Assembly: GCF_030499575.1 (NCBI RefSeq)
Contig: NZ_JASTLC010000001.1
Span: 4,426,001-4,490,000, forward strand
From: Streptomyces sp. DG2A-72
GTDB lineage: Bacteria; Actinomycetota; Actinomycetes; Streptomycetales; Streptomycetaceae
Direction: 5' to 3'
DNA length: 64,000 nt
The notes below the pieces were generated by a model that saw only the letters and a list, made by a program, of their open reading frames with translations, made no database searches and had not been told where the DNA came from. The stretch's first letter is position 1. Every line of letters begins with the position of its first letter. This document shows positions 16,375 to 25,052 of this stretch, in pieces. The position numbers were made by a program, and so were the translations under genes.

Positions 16375-17475
16375 TCAGCGCGCGATGTCCCCGTACCCCT
16401 CGATCTCCCGTGGGTTGCGAGTGCCCGGCCCGACATACCGGGCAGAGGGCCGGACCAGGCGGCCCGTCCGCTTCTGCTCCAGGATGTGGGCGGACCAGCC
16501 GGCCGTGCGGGCGCAGGTGAACATGGAGGTGAACATGTGGGCCGGGACCTCGGCGAAGTCCAGGACGATGGCGGCCCAGAATTCGACGTTGGTGGCGAGG
16601 ATGCGGTCGGGGCGGCGGCTGTGCAGCTCCGCCAGGGCCGCCTTCTCCAGGGCTTCGGCGACCTCGAAGCGGGGGGCGCCCAGTTCGCGGGCGGTGCGGC
16701 GCAGCACTCGTGCGCGGGGGTCCTCGGCGCGGTAGACGCGGTGGCCGAAGCCCATGAGGCGTTCGCCCTGGTCGAGGGCTTGTTTGACGTAGGCCTCGGC
16801 GTCGCCGGTGCGCTCGATCTCCTCGATCATGCCGAGGACGCGGGAGGGGGCGCCGCCGTGCAGGGGGCCGGACATGGCTCCTACGGCGCCGGAGAGGGCG
16901 GCGGGGACGTCGGCGCCGGTGGAGGCGATGACGCGGGCGGTGAAGGTGGACGCGTTCATGCCGTGTTCGGCCGCGCTGGTCCAGTACGCGTCGACGGCGG
17001 CCACGTGCTTGGGGTCGGGCTCGCCGCGCCAGCGGATCATGAAGCGTTCGGTGATGGAGTTAGCCTTGTCGATCTCGCGCTGCGGGACCATGGGCCGGCC
17101 CTGGCCGCGGGCGGACTGGGCGACGTAGGACAGGGCCATGACGGCGGCGCGGGCGAGGTCTTCGCGGGCCTGGGCGGAGTCGATGTCGAGCAGTGGTTTC
17201 AGGCCCCAGACGGGGGCGAGCATGGCGAGTGCCGACTGGACGTCGACGCGGATGTCGCCGGAGTGCACGGGGATCGGGAACGGTTCGGCGGGCGGCAGAC
17301 CGGGGTTGAAGGCGCCGTCGACGAGCAGGCCCCAGACGTTGCCGAACGAGACGTGGCCGACCAGGTCCTCGATGTCGACGCCCCGGTACCGGAGTGCGCC
17401 GCCCTCCTTATCCGGTTCGGCGATCTCCGTCTCGAAAGCGACGACTCCCTCGAGTCCGGGTACGAAGTCGGACAT
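16375..17475 (-). CDS. Citrate synthase, short actinobacterial type
   Basis: A 366-residue citrate synthase family enzyme condensing acetyl-CoA (or a related acyl-CoA) with oxaloacetate. The catalytic triad is visible: histidine in GPLHGGAPSRVL, histidine in MGFGHRVYRAEDPRARVL and aspartate in AIVLDFAEVP. The length is typical of the second citrate synthase of Streptomyces rather than the main gltA-type enzyme, and it could have 2-methylcitrate synthase activity. ATG at 17475 begins MSDFVPGLEG and is preceded by GAGGAGCC. It is divergent from pdxH, with 337 bases between them. Confidence 0.93.
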   Translation of the reverse strand: MSDFVPGLEGVVAFETEIAEPDKEGGALRYRGVDIEDLVGHVSFGNVWGLLVDGAFNPGLPPAEPFPIPVHSGDIRVDVQSALAMLAPVWGLKPLLDIDSAQAREDLARAAVMALSYVAQSARGQGRPMVPQREIDKANSITERFMIRWRGEPDPKHVAAVDAYWTSAAEHGMNASTFTARVIASTGADVPAALSGAVGAMSGPLHGGAPSRVLGMIEEIERTGDAEAYVKQALDQGERLMGFGHRVYRAEDPRARVLRRTARELGAPRFEVAEALEKAALAELHSRRPDRILATNVEFWAAIVLDFAEVPAHMFTSMFTCARTAGWSAHILEQKRTGRLVRPSARYVGPGTRNPREIEGYGDIAR

Positions 17476-17812
17476 CAGGCGGCTCCTCGTGATGTGTGCG
17501 ACGGGTGATGTGTGTGGTGTGGCTTGCGGGGATGGTGTTGCGAGAGTTCTTTGGTGGGTGGGGCTGCTGCCGTGTTTCGTTGGTTCGTGATGTGTTCCGC
17601 CCGGTGGATCCGCGGTCGGTGCGCTGCGGAGACTCGCGGTCCTGGGCGTCATCCCTGTGATGCCCCGTGCGGCCGACGGTCACCCCAACCGGCACGGCAT
17701 CTGAACGATATCTCCGAGTGTCACCCTTGGGGAGAGTTCGCGGCACTCAGTGCCACCCAGTGATGAAGGACACCGTGGCGAACGGCGCGTGCGGATACGG
17801 CAAGATGACCGC
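17476..17812. other. Divergent promoter region of citrate synthase and pdxH
   Basis: The left half is unusually G/T-rich (gtgtgtggtgtggcttgcgg), the right half normal. It should carry both promoters. A short palindrome-like gaacgatatctccgagtgtc lies at 17701-17720. No confident operator, hairpin or gene is seen. Confidence 0.45.
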
Positions 17813-18490
17813 GTGAACGATCGTGACGCCGTGTCCGCCGTCCCCTTTGATCCCGCGTTGATGCGCAAGCAGTACCGGGCCGAGGGCCTGGCCGAGTCCG
17901 ATCTGGCCGGCACGCCGGTGGCGCAGTTCGCGCGCTGGTTCAGGCAGGCCGCGACGCAGGCCCATCTGTTCGAGCCGAATGCGATGGTCGTGTCGACGGC
18001 GGACGGTGAGGGGCGGCCCAGTTCTCGTACGGTGCTGCTGAAGCAGTTCGACGAGCAGGGTTTTGTCTTCTACACCAATTACGACTCCCGCAAGGGCCGT
18101 GATCTGTCCGAGAACCCGTATGTGTCGCTGCTGTTCCCATGGCATCCGATGGCCCGGCAGGTGATCGTGTCCGGGGTGGCGCGGCGTACCGGCCGTGATG
18201 AGACGGCCGCCTATTTCCGTACCCGGCCGCATGGTTCGCAGCTCGGGGCGTGGGCGAGCGCCCAGTCTTCGGTGATCGCCACACGTGCCGATCTCGACGC
18301 CTCGTACGCCGAGTTGGCGGCCCGCTATCCGGAGGGCGAGCAGGTGCCGGTGCCGCCGCACTGGGGTGGTTTCCGGGTGGCTCCGCAGTCGGTGGAGTTC
18401 TGGCAGGGGCGCGAGAACCGGCTGCATGACCGGTTGCGGTATGTGGCGGAGCCGGACGGGAGCTGGCGGGTGGAGCGGCTCAGTCCCTGA
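17813..18490 (+). CDS. pdxH: Pyridoxamine/pyridoxine 5'-phosphate oxidase
   Basis: A 225-residue FMN enzyme making pyridoxal 5'-phosphate from the 5'-phosphates of pyridoxine or pyridoxamine. FMN-binding motifs are [20 protein letters not shown] and the family signature [14 protein letters not shown] near the C-terminus. The usual N-terminal [10 protein letters not shown] follows about 15 residues after the GTG at 17813. In-frame upstream starts to 17750 overlap the promoter and are not chosen. The gene is divergent from citrate synthase and convergent with the zinc-ribbon-like gene. Confidence 0.94.
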   Translation: MNDRDAVSAVPFDPALMRKQYRAEGLAESDLAGTPVAQFARWFRQAATQAHLFEPNAMVVSTADGEGRPSSRTVLLKQFDEQGFVFYTNYDSRKGRDLSENPYVSLLFPWHPMARQVIVSGVARRTGRDETAAYFRTRPHGSQLGAWASAQSSVIATRADLDASYAELAARYPEGEQVPVPPHWGGFRVAPQSVEFWQGRENRLHDRLRYVAEPDGSWRVERLSP

Positions 18491-18502
18491 GGACGGTCGC
18501 GG

Positions 18503-19063
18503 TCAGACCTTGCCCTGGAGGTACGCCGTGCTGTGCCCGTCGAGGAACTGGGCTATGCGTGCGCGGAAGTCCTCGGAGAGTGCGGGCCAGTTCCAGAACT
18601 GGAAGCCGAGATGGACGAAGGCCAAGGAGTTGTCGGTCCACCTCCATGCGGAGAGGGGGACGGAGTCGGCGCAGGCGGGGCAGTCGACGTCGGCGGTGCC
18701 CGTCTCGTGCCAGGCGCCGGCGGCGGTGCTGAAGCGGGACGAGACATCACCTTCCACAGCGGTGGTTTTCCCGCAGCGCGGGCACGTCACCGCGTCCGGG
18801 CCGCGTTGGCCAAGGCTGTAGAAGATGTGGTGTCCGGTGTGCAGGGCGAGGCCCTCCGGGGCGCCCCAGCGGCCGTCGGCGACGGCCTTCGGCCAGTTCG
18901 GGCCGGGCGGGTGGGCCGGATGGTCTCCCAGGGCCCAGCCCGGTTCCGCCGGGGCGAGCACGATGCCCTCGGCCACGAGCCAGTCGACCACGGGCTCCGC
19001 CAGGCGTGCCGCGTCCTGCGGGCTCGCGTCCAGGTCGACGATCGTCTGGAATGTGTCTCCCAT
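18503..19063 (-). CDS. Conserved protein with two Cys pairs (zinc-ribbon-like)
   Basis: A 186-residue cytoplasmic protein of unknown function common in Streptomyces next to pdxH. Its middle holds CPRCGKT and, about 40 residues later, CPAC, a spacing consistent with a zinc ribbon. Tryptophan-rich stretches follow (WRWTDNSLAFVHLGFQFWNW). ATG at 19063 begins MGDTFQTIVDLD; the same frame continues far upstream only because the TetR gene opposite-phase frame is open, and that part is rejected. No operon partner is evident: the gap to the TetR stop is 34 bases. Confidence 0.8.
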   Translation of the reverse strand: MGDTFQTIVDLDASPQDAARLAEPVVDWLVAEGIVLAPAEPGWALGDHPAHPPGPNWPKAVADGRWGAPEGLALHTGHHIFYSLGQRGPDAVTCPRCGKTTAVEGDVSSRFSTAAGAWHETGTADVDCPACADSVPLSAWRWTDNSLAFVHLGFQFWNWPALSEDFRARIAQFLDGHSTAYLQGKV

Positions 19064-19097
19064 GCCCGAACCGTAAGCCGTGCCACTGACAACGGGG

Positions 19098-19700
19098 TCA
19101 GCCCAGCGTCTCGTCCAGCAGCGCCGCCCACTGTGCCACCACCCGTTCGCGGCGGGGTTCGTCGTCGGTGAGGAGGTTGGCGAGGCCGAGGCCGCGGGCC
19201 ATGTCGAGGAGGCCTTGGACGGTTTCGCGGACGCCGGGGTGGGATTCGTCGGCGCCGAGGAGGTCGACGGCGATGTGGTGGGTCTCGCGGCCGACGCGGG
19301 CTTCGAGTTCGGTGACGCGGGGGCGTAGCTGCGCTTCGTTGGAGGCGGCGACCCACAGGTGGAGGGCGGCGCGGAACAGCGGGCCGGTGTAGAGGTCGAC
19401 CAGGGCTGCGACGACCGCGCGCCGGTCGCCCGCCGCGCCCTGCGGGAACAACGCCCGCAGCGCCGTGGAGCGCTCCTCGGCGACGTATTCGACGGCCGCG
19501 GTGAAGAGGTCCTCGCGGGTCGGGAAGTGGTGCTGGGCGGCGCCGCGGGAGACGCCGGCGCGTTCGGCGACGACGGAGACGGTGGAGCCTGCCCAGCCGT
19601 GTTCGGCGAGGCAGGCCACGGCGGCTTCGAGGAGCCGTTGCCGGGTGGCCCGGCTGCGGTCCTGTTTGGGTGCACGGTCGACCGTGCTCACAGCACCCAT
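19098..19700 (-). CDS. TetR-family repressor of the CoA catabolic operon
   Basis: A 200-residue TetR-type regulator. The N-terminal helix-turn-helix spans about residues 17-62 (RLLEAAVACLAEHGWAGSTV then ERAGVSRGAAQHHFPTREDL). The C-terminal ligand domain is helical. It is the last gene of the leftward operon: its start overlaps the enoyl-CoA hydratase stop, either with ATG at 19700 (13 bases) or GTG at 19691 (GTGA overlap). Placement after the enzymes means its level follows that of the operon, which suits negative feedback. The likely operator is the palindrome at 29200-29213 ahead of the first gene, and the likely ligand an acyl-CoA. Confidence 0.9.
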   Translation of the reverse strand: MGAVSTVDRAPKQDRSRATRQRLLEAAVACLAEHGWAGSTVSVVAERAGVSRGAAQHHFPTREDLFTAAVEYVAEERSTALRALFPQGAAGDRRAVVAALVDLYTGPLFRAALHLWVAASNEAQLRPRVTELEARVGRETHHIAVDLLGADESHPGVRETVQGLLDMARGLGLANLLTDDEPRRERVVAQWAALLDETLG

Positions 19701-20422
19701 GGCGGTTCCCGTCGTTCTAGGAAGGCCGTCATGCCCTCGCGGGCGTCGGCGGAGGCGAACAGCCGGGCCGAGAGCGCGGTGAGGTCGGCCGCGTCCCGGT
19801 CGAAGGCATCCAGCACCCTAGCTGTGAGCAGCTGTTTCGTCTCGGCCAGGGCCTGCGGGGAGGCGCGGCGCAGTCCGTCGAGGACGGGTTCCAGTACGGC
19901 GTCGGCGTCGTCGCCGGAAGCGGTCAGCAGGCCGATGCGGGCCGCCTCGGCGGCGTCGAAGCGTTCGCCGGTGAGGTAGTAGCGGGCGAGGGCGCGGGGG
20001 TCAGTGCGGGGCAGCAACGGCAGGGAGATCACCGCCGGGGCGACCCCGATCCGTACCTCGGTGAAGGCGAAGGTCGCCTCGTTCGAGGCGGCGGCGATGT
20101 CGCAGGCGCCGAGCAGTCCGAGACCGCCCGCGCGGACGTGGCCGGTGACACGGGCGACGACGGGTCGGGGCAGTTCGACGATCTGCCGGAGCAGGCCGAC
20201 GAGTGCGTCCGGGGGCGGTGGGTCGCGCAGGTCGGCGCCCGCGCTGAAGGTGTTGCCGGTGTGAGTGAGGACGACCGCGCGGATGTCGCCGTCCTTGCCG
20301 CAGTCGGTGAGCGTGTCCGCGAGTTCGCCGACGAGGGCCGCCGACAGGGCGTTGCGGTTGTGCGGGGAGTCGAGGCTGAGCGTTTCGATGCCACGCGCGC
20401 GTGTACGGCTGATCAACGTCAC
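19688..20422 (-). CDS. Enoyl-CoA hydratase/isomerase family protein
   Basis: A 244-residue crotonase-fold enzyme hydrating or isomerising enoyl-CoA intermediates. The oxyanion-hole segments are FSAGADLRD near residue 60 and GHVRAGGLGLLGACDIAAAS near residue 100. The typical second catalytic glutamate region is poorly conserved (RIGVAPAVISLPLLP), so the exact reaction is open. The GTG start at 20422 overlaps the CoA-ligase stop (GTGA), and its own stop overlaps the TetR start, so it is translationally coupled on both sides. Confidence 0.9.
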   Translation of the reverse strand: MTLISRTRARGIETLSLDSPHNRNALSAALVGELADTLTDCGKDGDIRAVVLTHTGNTFSAGADLRDPPPPDALVGLLRQIVELPRPVVARVTGHVRAGGLGLLGACDIAAASNEATFAFTEVRIGVAPAVISLPLLPRTDPRALARYYLTGERFDAAEAARIGLLTASGDDADAVLEPVLDGLRRASPQALAETKQLLTARVLDAFDRDAADLTALSARLFASADAREGMTAFLERREPPWVL

Positions 20423-21987
20423 GTGCGCTCCCTGAGTTCCCGGCGCAGGATCTTGCCGGAGGCGGCGCGCGGTACGCCGTCGATGAAGGTGACGTGACGG
20501 ACGCGTTTGTAGGGGGCGACGCGTTCGGCGACGTACATCATGACCTCTCCTTCGGAGAGGTCGGTGGCGGTGGGCCGGCGGACCACGTAGGCGTGGGGGA
20601 CTTCGTTGCCCTCGTCGTTGTAGGCGCCGATGACGGCGGCGTCGGCGATGCCGGGGTGGGTGAGGAGGAGGGCTTCGAGTTCGGCGGGGGCGACCTGGAA
20701 GCCCTTGTACTTGATGAGTTCCTTGACGCGGTCGACGACGAACAGCCAGCCGTCGGCGTCGGCATGGCCGACGTCTCCGGTGTGCAGCCAGCCGTCGGTG
20801 TCGATCATCGCGGCGGTGTCGTCGGGGCGGCCCAGGTAGCCCTTCATGATCTGGGGTCCGCGGATGAGGATCTCGCCGGGTTCGCCGACGCCGACGTCCT
20901 TGTCGGGGTCGTCGAGGGAGACGATGCGCATCTCGGTGCCGGCGATGAGTTTGCCGACGGTGCCGGGGGGCGCGTCGTGCATGGCGTTCAGGGGGACGAC
21001 GTGGGTGCCGGGCGACAGTTCCGTCATGCCGTACGCCTGGCCGACCGGCGGCAGGTTCAGGCGCCGGGAGCAGGCCGCGGCGAGGTGGGCGTCGAGCGGT
21101 GCGGCGGCGCTGATGAGGTACTTCAGGGACGACAGGTCGTACTCGGCGACAAGTGGGTGCTTGGCGAGGGCGAGGACGATCGGCGGGGCGACGTACAGGC
21201 CGGTGATGCGGTGGTTCTGGATGGCGGCGAGGAAGGTTTCCAGGTCGAAGCGGGGCAGGACGACGACGGTGGCGCCCAGTCGCAGGGGTGCGTTCATCAG
21301 CGCGGTGAGCCCGTAGATGTGGAAGAAGGGCAGGACGGCGAGGATGCGGTCACCGGGGCCTGCGCCCATGACGGGTTCGAGCTGGGCGAGGTTGGTGGCG
21401 ATCTGGCGGTGCGTGAGCATCACGCCTTTGGGGATGCCGGTGGTGCCCGAGGAGTACGGGAGGGCCGCGACGTCCGCCACGGGGTCGATGTGGATCTGTG
21501 GTTCGGGGGCGGTGGAGGCGAGCATGTCGATGAGGGAGCGGTGTCCTGGCGCGCTGTCGCAGACGAAGATCTCCTCGACGCCGCCCGCGAGTTCGGCGGC
21601 CCTGCGGGCGGTCTCCAGCAGTGGGGAGACGGTGATGATCCAGCCGGCGGCCGAGTCGCGCAGCTGCTTGGCGAACTCCTCGGCGGTGGACAGCGGGTGC
21701 ACGGTCGTGACGGACGCCCCCGCGCGCGTGGCGGCGTAGAACGCGGTCGGGAAGGCGACGGTGTTCGGGCTGTGCAGGGCGAGCACGTCGCCCTTGCGGA
21801 CGCCCGCCTCGGCCAGCGCGGCGGCGACGCGCCGGTGGAACTGGTCCACCTGCGCATACGTGAGCGTCATGCCGTTGGTGCCGTCGATCAGCGCGGGCGT
21901 GTCGCCGAACTCGGCGGCCCGGCCCAGTACGGCTTCGTGGATGGGGAGTTCGACGGGCGGGACGTCTGCGTACTCGCTGCGGAACAT
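20419..21987 (-). CDS. 4-coumarate-CoA-ligase-like acyl-CoA synthetase
   Basis: A 522-residue adenylate-forming enzyme that activates a carboxylic acid to its CoA thioester using ATP. Core motifs are LPYSSGTTGIPKGVMLTH near residues 175-192, QAYGMTELSPGTHVV, GWLHTGDVGHADADGWLFVV, and the C-terminal catalytic lysine in RAASGKILRREL. This is the plant 4CL/long-chain type subfamily; in this operon it probably loads the substrate acid. ATG at 21987 has a strong GGAGGAAC site. It lies 17 bases downstream of the acyl-CoA dehydrogenase stop. Confidence 0.93.
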   Translation of the reverse strand: MFRSEYADVPPVELPIHEAVLGRAAEFGDTPALIDGTNGMTLTYAQVDQFHRRVAAALAEAGVRKGDVLALHSPNTVAFPTAFYAATRAGASVTTVHPLSTAEEFAKQLRDSAAGWIITVSPLLETARRAAELAGGVEEIFVCDSAPGHRSLIDMLASTAPEPQIHIDPVADVAALPYSSGTTGIPKGVMLTHRQIATNLAQLEPVMGAGPGDRILAVLPFFHIYGLTALMNAPLRLGATVVVLPRFDLETFLAAIQNHRITGLYVAPPIVLALAKHPLVAEYDLSSLKYLISAAAPLDAHLAAACSRRLNLPPVGQAYGMTELSPGTHVVPLNAMHDAPPGTVGKLIAGTEMRIVSLDDPDKDVGVGEPGEILIRGPQIMKGYLGRPDDTAAMIDTDGWLHTGDVGHADADGWLFVVDRVKELIKYKGFQVAPAELEALLLTHPGIADAAVIGAYNDEGNEVPHAYVVRRPTATDLSEGEVMMYVAERVAPYKRVRHVTFIDGVPRAASGKILRRELRERT

Positions 21988-22004
21988 CGTTCCTCCAAGA
22001 CGGC

Positions 22005-23138
22005 CTAGTACGACTTGGGCAGGCCCAGGGTCTGGTGGGAGACGTAGTTGAGAATCATCTCCCGGCTCACTGGGGCAATACGAGACACGCGGGCGGCCGT
22101 TATCAGCGAGGCGAGGCCGAATTCCCGGGTGAGGCCGTTTCCGCCGAGGGTGTGCACGGCCTGGTCGACGGCTTTCACGCATGCCTCTCCGGCCGCGTAT
22201 TTGGCCATGTTGGCGGCTTCTCCCGCGCCGGTGTCGTCTCCGGCGTCGTACAGGTGGGCAGCCTTCTGCATCATCAGGCGGGCGAGTTCGAGTTCGATGT
22301 GCGACTGGGCGAGGGGGTGCGCGATCGCCTGGTGGGCGCCGATGGGAGCCTTCCAGACGGTGCGTTCGCGTGCGTAGGTGACGGCTTGGGCGAGGGCGTA
22401 GCGTCCCATGCCGATCGCGAAGGCGGCGGTCATGATGCGTTCGGGGTTGAGGCCGGCGAAGAGCTGGAGGAGGCCTGCGTCCTCGTCGCCGACCAGGGCG
22501 TCGGCGGGGAGTCGTACGTCGTCGAGGGTGAGCTCGAACTGCTTCTCGGCGGCGTTGAGTTCCATGTCGATCTGTCGCCGTTGGAAGCCGTCGGCGTCTC
22601 TCGGGACGATGAAGAGGCAGGGTTTGAGGTTGCCGGTGCGGGCGTCTTCGGTGCGGCCGACGATGAGGGTCGCTTCGGCGATGTCCACGCCGGAGATGAA
22701 GACTTTGCGGCCGGTGAGCAGCCAGTCAGTGCCGTCTTTTCGTGCCGTCGTCGTGATGCGGTGGCTGTTGGAGCCGGCGTCGGGTTCGGTGATGCCGAAG
22801 GCCATGGTGCGTTTGCCTTCGGCGAGGGCGGGGAGCCATTCGCGCTTCTGTTGTTCGGTGCCGAAGCGGGCGATGACTGTGCCGCAGATGGCCGGGGAGA
22901 CGATCATCATGAGCAGGGGGCAGCCTGCGGCGCCGAGTTCTTCGAGCACGATGGAGAGTTCGGCGATGCCGCCTCCCCCGCCTCCGTATTCCTCGGGGAG
23001 ATTCACGCCGAGGTAGCCGAGTTTGCCTGCCTCGGACCAGAGGTCTTCTCGGTTGTAGGTAAGGCCGTGGCGGGTTCCCAGGGCGGCGACTGCGGATCGT
23101 AGGGCCTTGTGTTCTTCGGATTCGAGAGTGGGAGGCAT
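22005..23138 (-). CDS. Acyl-CoA dehydrogenase
   Basis: A 377-residue flavoenzyme introducing a double bond alpha,beta to the CoA thioester and passing electrons to ETF. Visible family motifs are AFGITEPDAGSNSHRITTTA (FAD/substrate loop near residue 125), a middle beta domain (GRKVFISGVDIAEATLIVGR) and the C-terminal QAVHTLGGNGLTREFGLASL. ATG at 23138 is preceded by GGAAGGAG. A 58-base gap containing a dispersed repeat separates it from the upstream biotin carboxylase, the only break in an otherwise tightly packed operon; an internal promoter or processing site there is possible. Confidence 0.94.
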   Translation of the reverse strand: MPPTLESEEHKALRSAVAALGTRHGLTYNREDLWSEAGKLGYLGVNLPEEYGGGGGGIAELSIVLEELGAAGCPLLMMIVSPAICGTVIARFGTEQQKREWLPALAEGKRTMAFGITEPDAGSNSHRITTTARKDGTDWLLTGRKVFISGVDIAEATLIVGRTEDARTGNLKPCLFIVPRDADGFQRRQIDMELNAAEKQFELTLDDVRLPADALVGDEDAGLLQLFAGLNPERIMTAAFAIGMGRYALAQAVTYARERTVWKAPIGAHQAIAHPLAQSHIELELARLMMQKAAHLYDAGDDTGAGEAANMAKYAAGEACVKAVDQAVHTLGGNGLTREFGLASLITAARVSRIAPVSREMILNYVSHQTLGLPKSY

Positions 23139-23165
23139 GAGGACTCCTTCCGGGTGCGGGTTGGT

Positions 23166-23198
23166 TGTGGCTGGTCGCGCAGTTCCCCGCGCCCCTTT
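23166..23198. repeat. Dispersed intergenic repeat, copy 3
   Basis: Same sequence as copy 1 (CGCGCAGTTCCCCGCGCCCC inside), placed in the only real gap of the catabolic operon and ending on the biotin carboxylase stop codon. Confidence 0.85.
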
Positions 23199-25044
23199 AG
23201 GCCTGCTGCACAACCGCCAGCAATGTGTTGACCTCTACCTGTTGGCCAAGCTCGGCCTGCAAAGCTGTGAGCGTCCCTGTGACCGGCGCTGTGATCTTGT
23301 GTTCCATCTTCATCGCCTCCAGCCACACAAGGGGCTCTCCGGCCCGTACAGCCACTCCTACGGCCAGCCCGTCCGCCACGCGGACCACCGTTCCCGGCAT
23401 GGGGGCCAGGAGCGAGCCCGGTGCGTGCTGGGTCGCCGGGTCGGGGAAGCGGGGCAGAGCCTTGAGGGCGGTGGTGTCGACGAAGATCTCGTCGCCGTAT
23501 CGCGCCACCTCTAACTTGCGCTGTACGCCGTCCATTTCGAGTACGACCAGACACGCGTCGGCGTGGACGACCCGCACTCCGTCCGCCTCCAGGCCCGCCC
23601 GCGTGTGCCGGTAGTGGACCTCGTGTTCCTCGCCCGCCATCTCGTAGCGCTTGGTGTGGGGCTGGGAGGGGACGTTGCGGAAGCCGCCGAAGCGGGAGCG
23701 GATGGGGGAGTGAGCGTCGGCCAGGGCTGCGGCGAGGGGGGCGTGGGGGTCGGGGGTGGGGGCGGTGACTTCGGGGAGGTGGCGGTCGTAGAAGCCGGTG
23801 TCCATGCGGGCGGTGGTGAACTCCTTGTGCCGCAGGGAGCGGACGAGGAGGTCGCGGTTGGTGGGTGGGCCGTGGACGGCGGCGCGTTCGAGGGCGCCGG
23901 CGAGTTTGCGGATGGCCTCCGCGCGCGTGGGAGCGTGGGCGACGGCCTTGGCGAGCATGGGGTCGTAGTGGACGCCGATCGTGTCGCCGTCGGTGTAGCC
24001 GGTGTCCAGGCGGATGCCGTCGGGGACGGCGAGGCGGTGCAGGGTGCCGGTCTGCGGGGCCCAGTCGCGGGCCGGGTCCTCGGCGTAGAGCCGGGCCTCG
24101 ATCGCGTGCCCACGCGCGCGTGGGGGCTCGCGATCGAGGGGCTGCCCTTCCGCGATGCTCAGTTGGAGGGCGACCAGATCGACGCCGAAGACCGCTTCCG
24201 TGACGGGGTGTTCGACCTGGAGGCGGGTGTTCATCTCCAGGAAGTGCGGTGTGTCGGCGGCGACGAGGAATTCGACGGTGCCGGCGCCTGCGTAGTCGAC
24301 GGCACGGGCGGCGCGTACGGCCATCTCGTACAAGGAGTTGGTCAGTTCGGGTTTCAAACCCGGTGCCGGGGCCTCCTCGACGACCTTCTGGTGGCGTCGC
24401 TGGAGGGAGCAGTCGCGGGTGCCGAGCGCCCACACGGTGCCGTGTGTGTCGGCGAGGATCTGCACCTCGACGTGCCGGCCGTCCTCCACGTAGGGCTCGA
24501 TGAAGACTTCGCCGTCGCCGAAGGCGCTGTGGGCCTCGGCGCGGGCGCCTTCCAACTGCGCGGGCAGGTCCTCGAGGCGGCGGACCACACGCATCCCGCG
24601 GCCCCCGCCGCCCGCCGCCGCCTTCACCAGCACCGGCAGGTCCGCCTCGGTGACCTCGGGCAGGGGCTCGATGCCCATCAGCTCCTTGGCGCGCGTCTTG
24701 GACGCCATGGCCTCGATCGCTTCCGGGGGCGGGCCGATCCAGGTGAGGCCCGCGTCGATGACCGCGCGGGCGAAGCCGGCGTTCTCGGAGAGGAAGCCGT
24801 AGCCCGGGTGCACGGCGTCCGCGCCGGCCGCGAGTGCCGCCTTCACGATCAGGTCGCCGCGCAGGTACGTGTCGGAGGGCGCCGCCCCCGGCAGCCGTAC
24901 CGCCGCGTCGGCCACGCGCGCGTGGAGGGCGTTTTCGTCGGCGTCCGAGTGCACGGCGACGGTCCGGATTCCCAACTCACGGCAGGTGCGGAAGACCCGG
25001 CAGGCGATCTCGCCCCGGTTGGCGACGAGCACAGTCGCTATCAC
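23197..25044 (-). CDS. Acyl-CoA carboxylase alpha subunit (biotin carboxylase plus biotin carrier)
   Basis: A 615-residue fusion. The biotin carboxylase domain covers about residues 1-430 (VLVANRGEIACRVFRTCREL, ATP-grasp loop KAAAGGGGRGMRVVR, HPVTEAVFGVDLVALQL). The C-terminal carrier domain has the biotinylation site EAMKMEHK near residue 580. It carboxylates its own biotin with ATP and bicarbonate for the neighbouring carboxyltransferase. Between SKTRAKELM and LPVLVKA the linker is only about 12 residues, clearly shorter than in most biotin carboxylases; this may be normal for this subfamily or a small deletion. GTG at 25044 starts eight bases after the carboxyltransferase stop. Confidence 0.93.
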   Translation of the reverse strand: MIATVLVANRGEIACRVFRTCRELGIRTVAVHSDADENALHARVADAAVRLPGAAPSDTYLRGDLIVKAALAAGADAVHPGYGFLSENAGFARAVIDAGLTWIGPPPEAIEAMASKTRAKELMGIEPLPEVTEADLPVLVKAAAGGGGRGMRVVRRLEDLPAQLEGARAEAHSAFGDGEVFIEPYVEDGRHVEVQILADTHGTVWALGTRDCSLQRRHQKVVEEAPAPGLKPELTNSLYEMAVRAARAVDYAGAGTVEFLVAADTPHFLEMNTRLQVEHPVTEAVFGVDLVALQLSIAEGQPLDREPPRARGHAIEARLYAEDPARDWAPQTGTLHRLAVPDGIRLDTGYTDGDTIGVHYDPMLAKAVAHAPTRAEAIRKLAGALERAAVHGPPTNRDLLVRSLRHKEFTTARMDTGFYDRHLPEVTAPTPDPHAPLAAALADAHSPIRSRFGGFRNVPSQPHTKRYEMAGEEHEVHYRHTRAGLEADGVRVVHADACLVVLEMDGVQRKLEVARYGDEIFVDTTALKALPRFPDPATQHAPGSLLAPMPGTVVRVADGLAVGVAVRAGEPLVWLEAMKMEHKITAPVTGTLTALQAELGQQVEVNTLLAVVQQA

Positions 25045-25052
25045 GTGATCCC

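Noticed and set aside
20494..22008. 504-codon plus-strand frame over the CoA ligase
   Set aside because: The minus strand encodes a complete adenylate-forming enzyme; the plus frame has no motif and is rich in Gly, Val and Asp as expected for a shadow.
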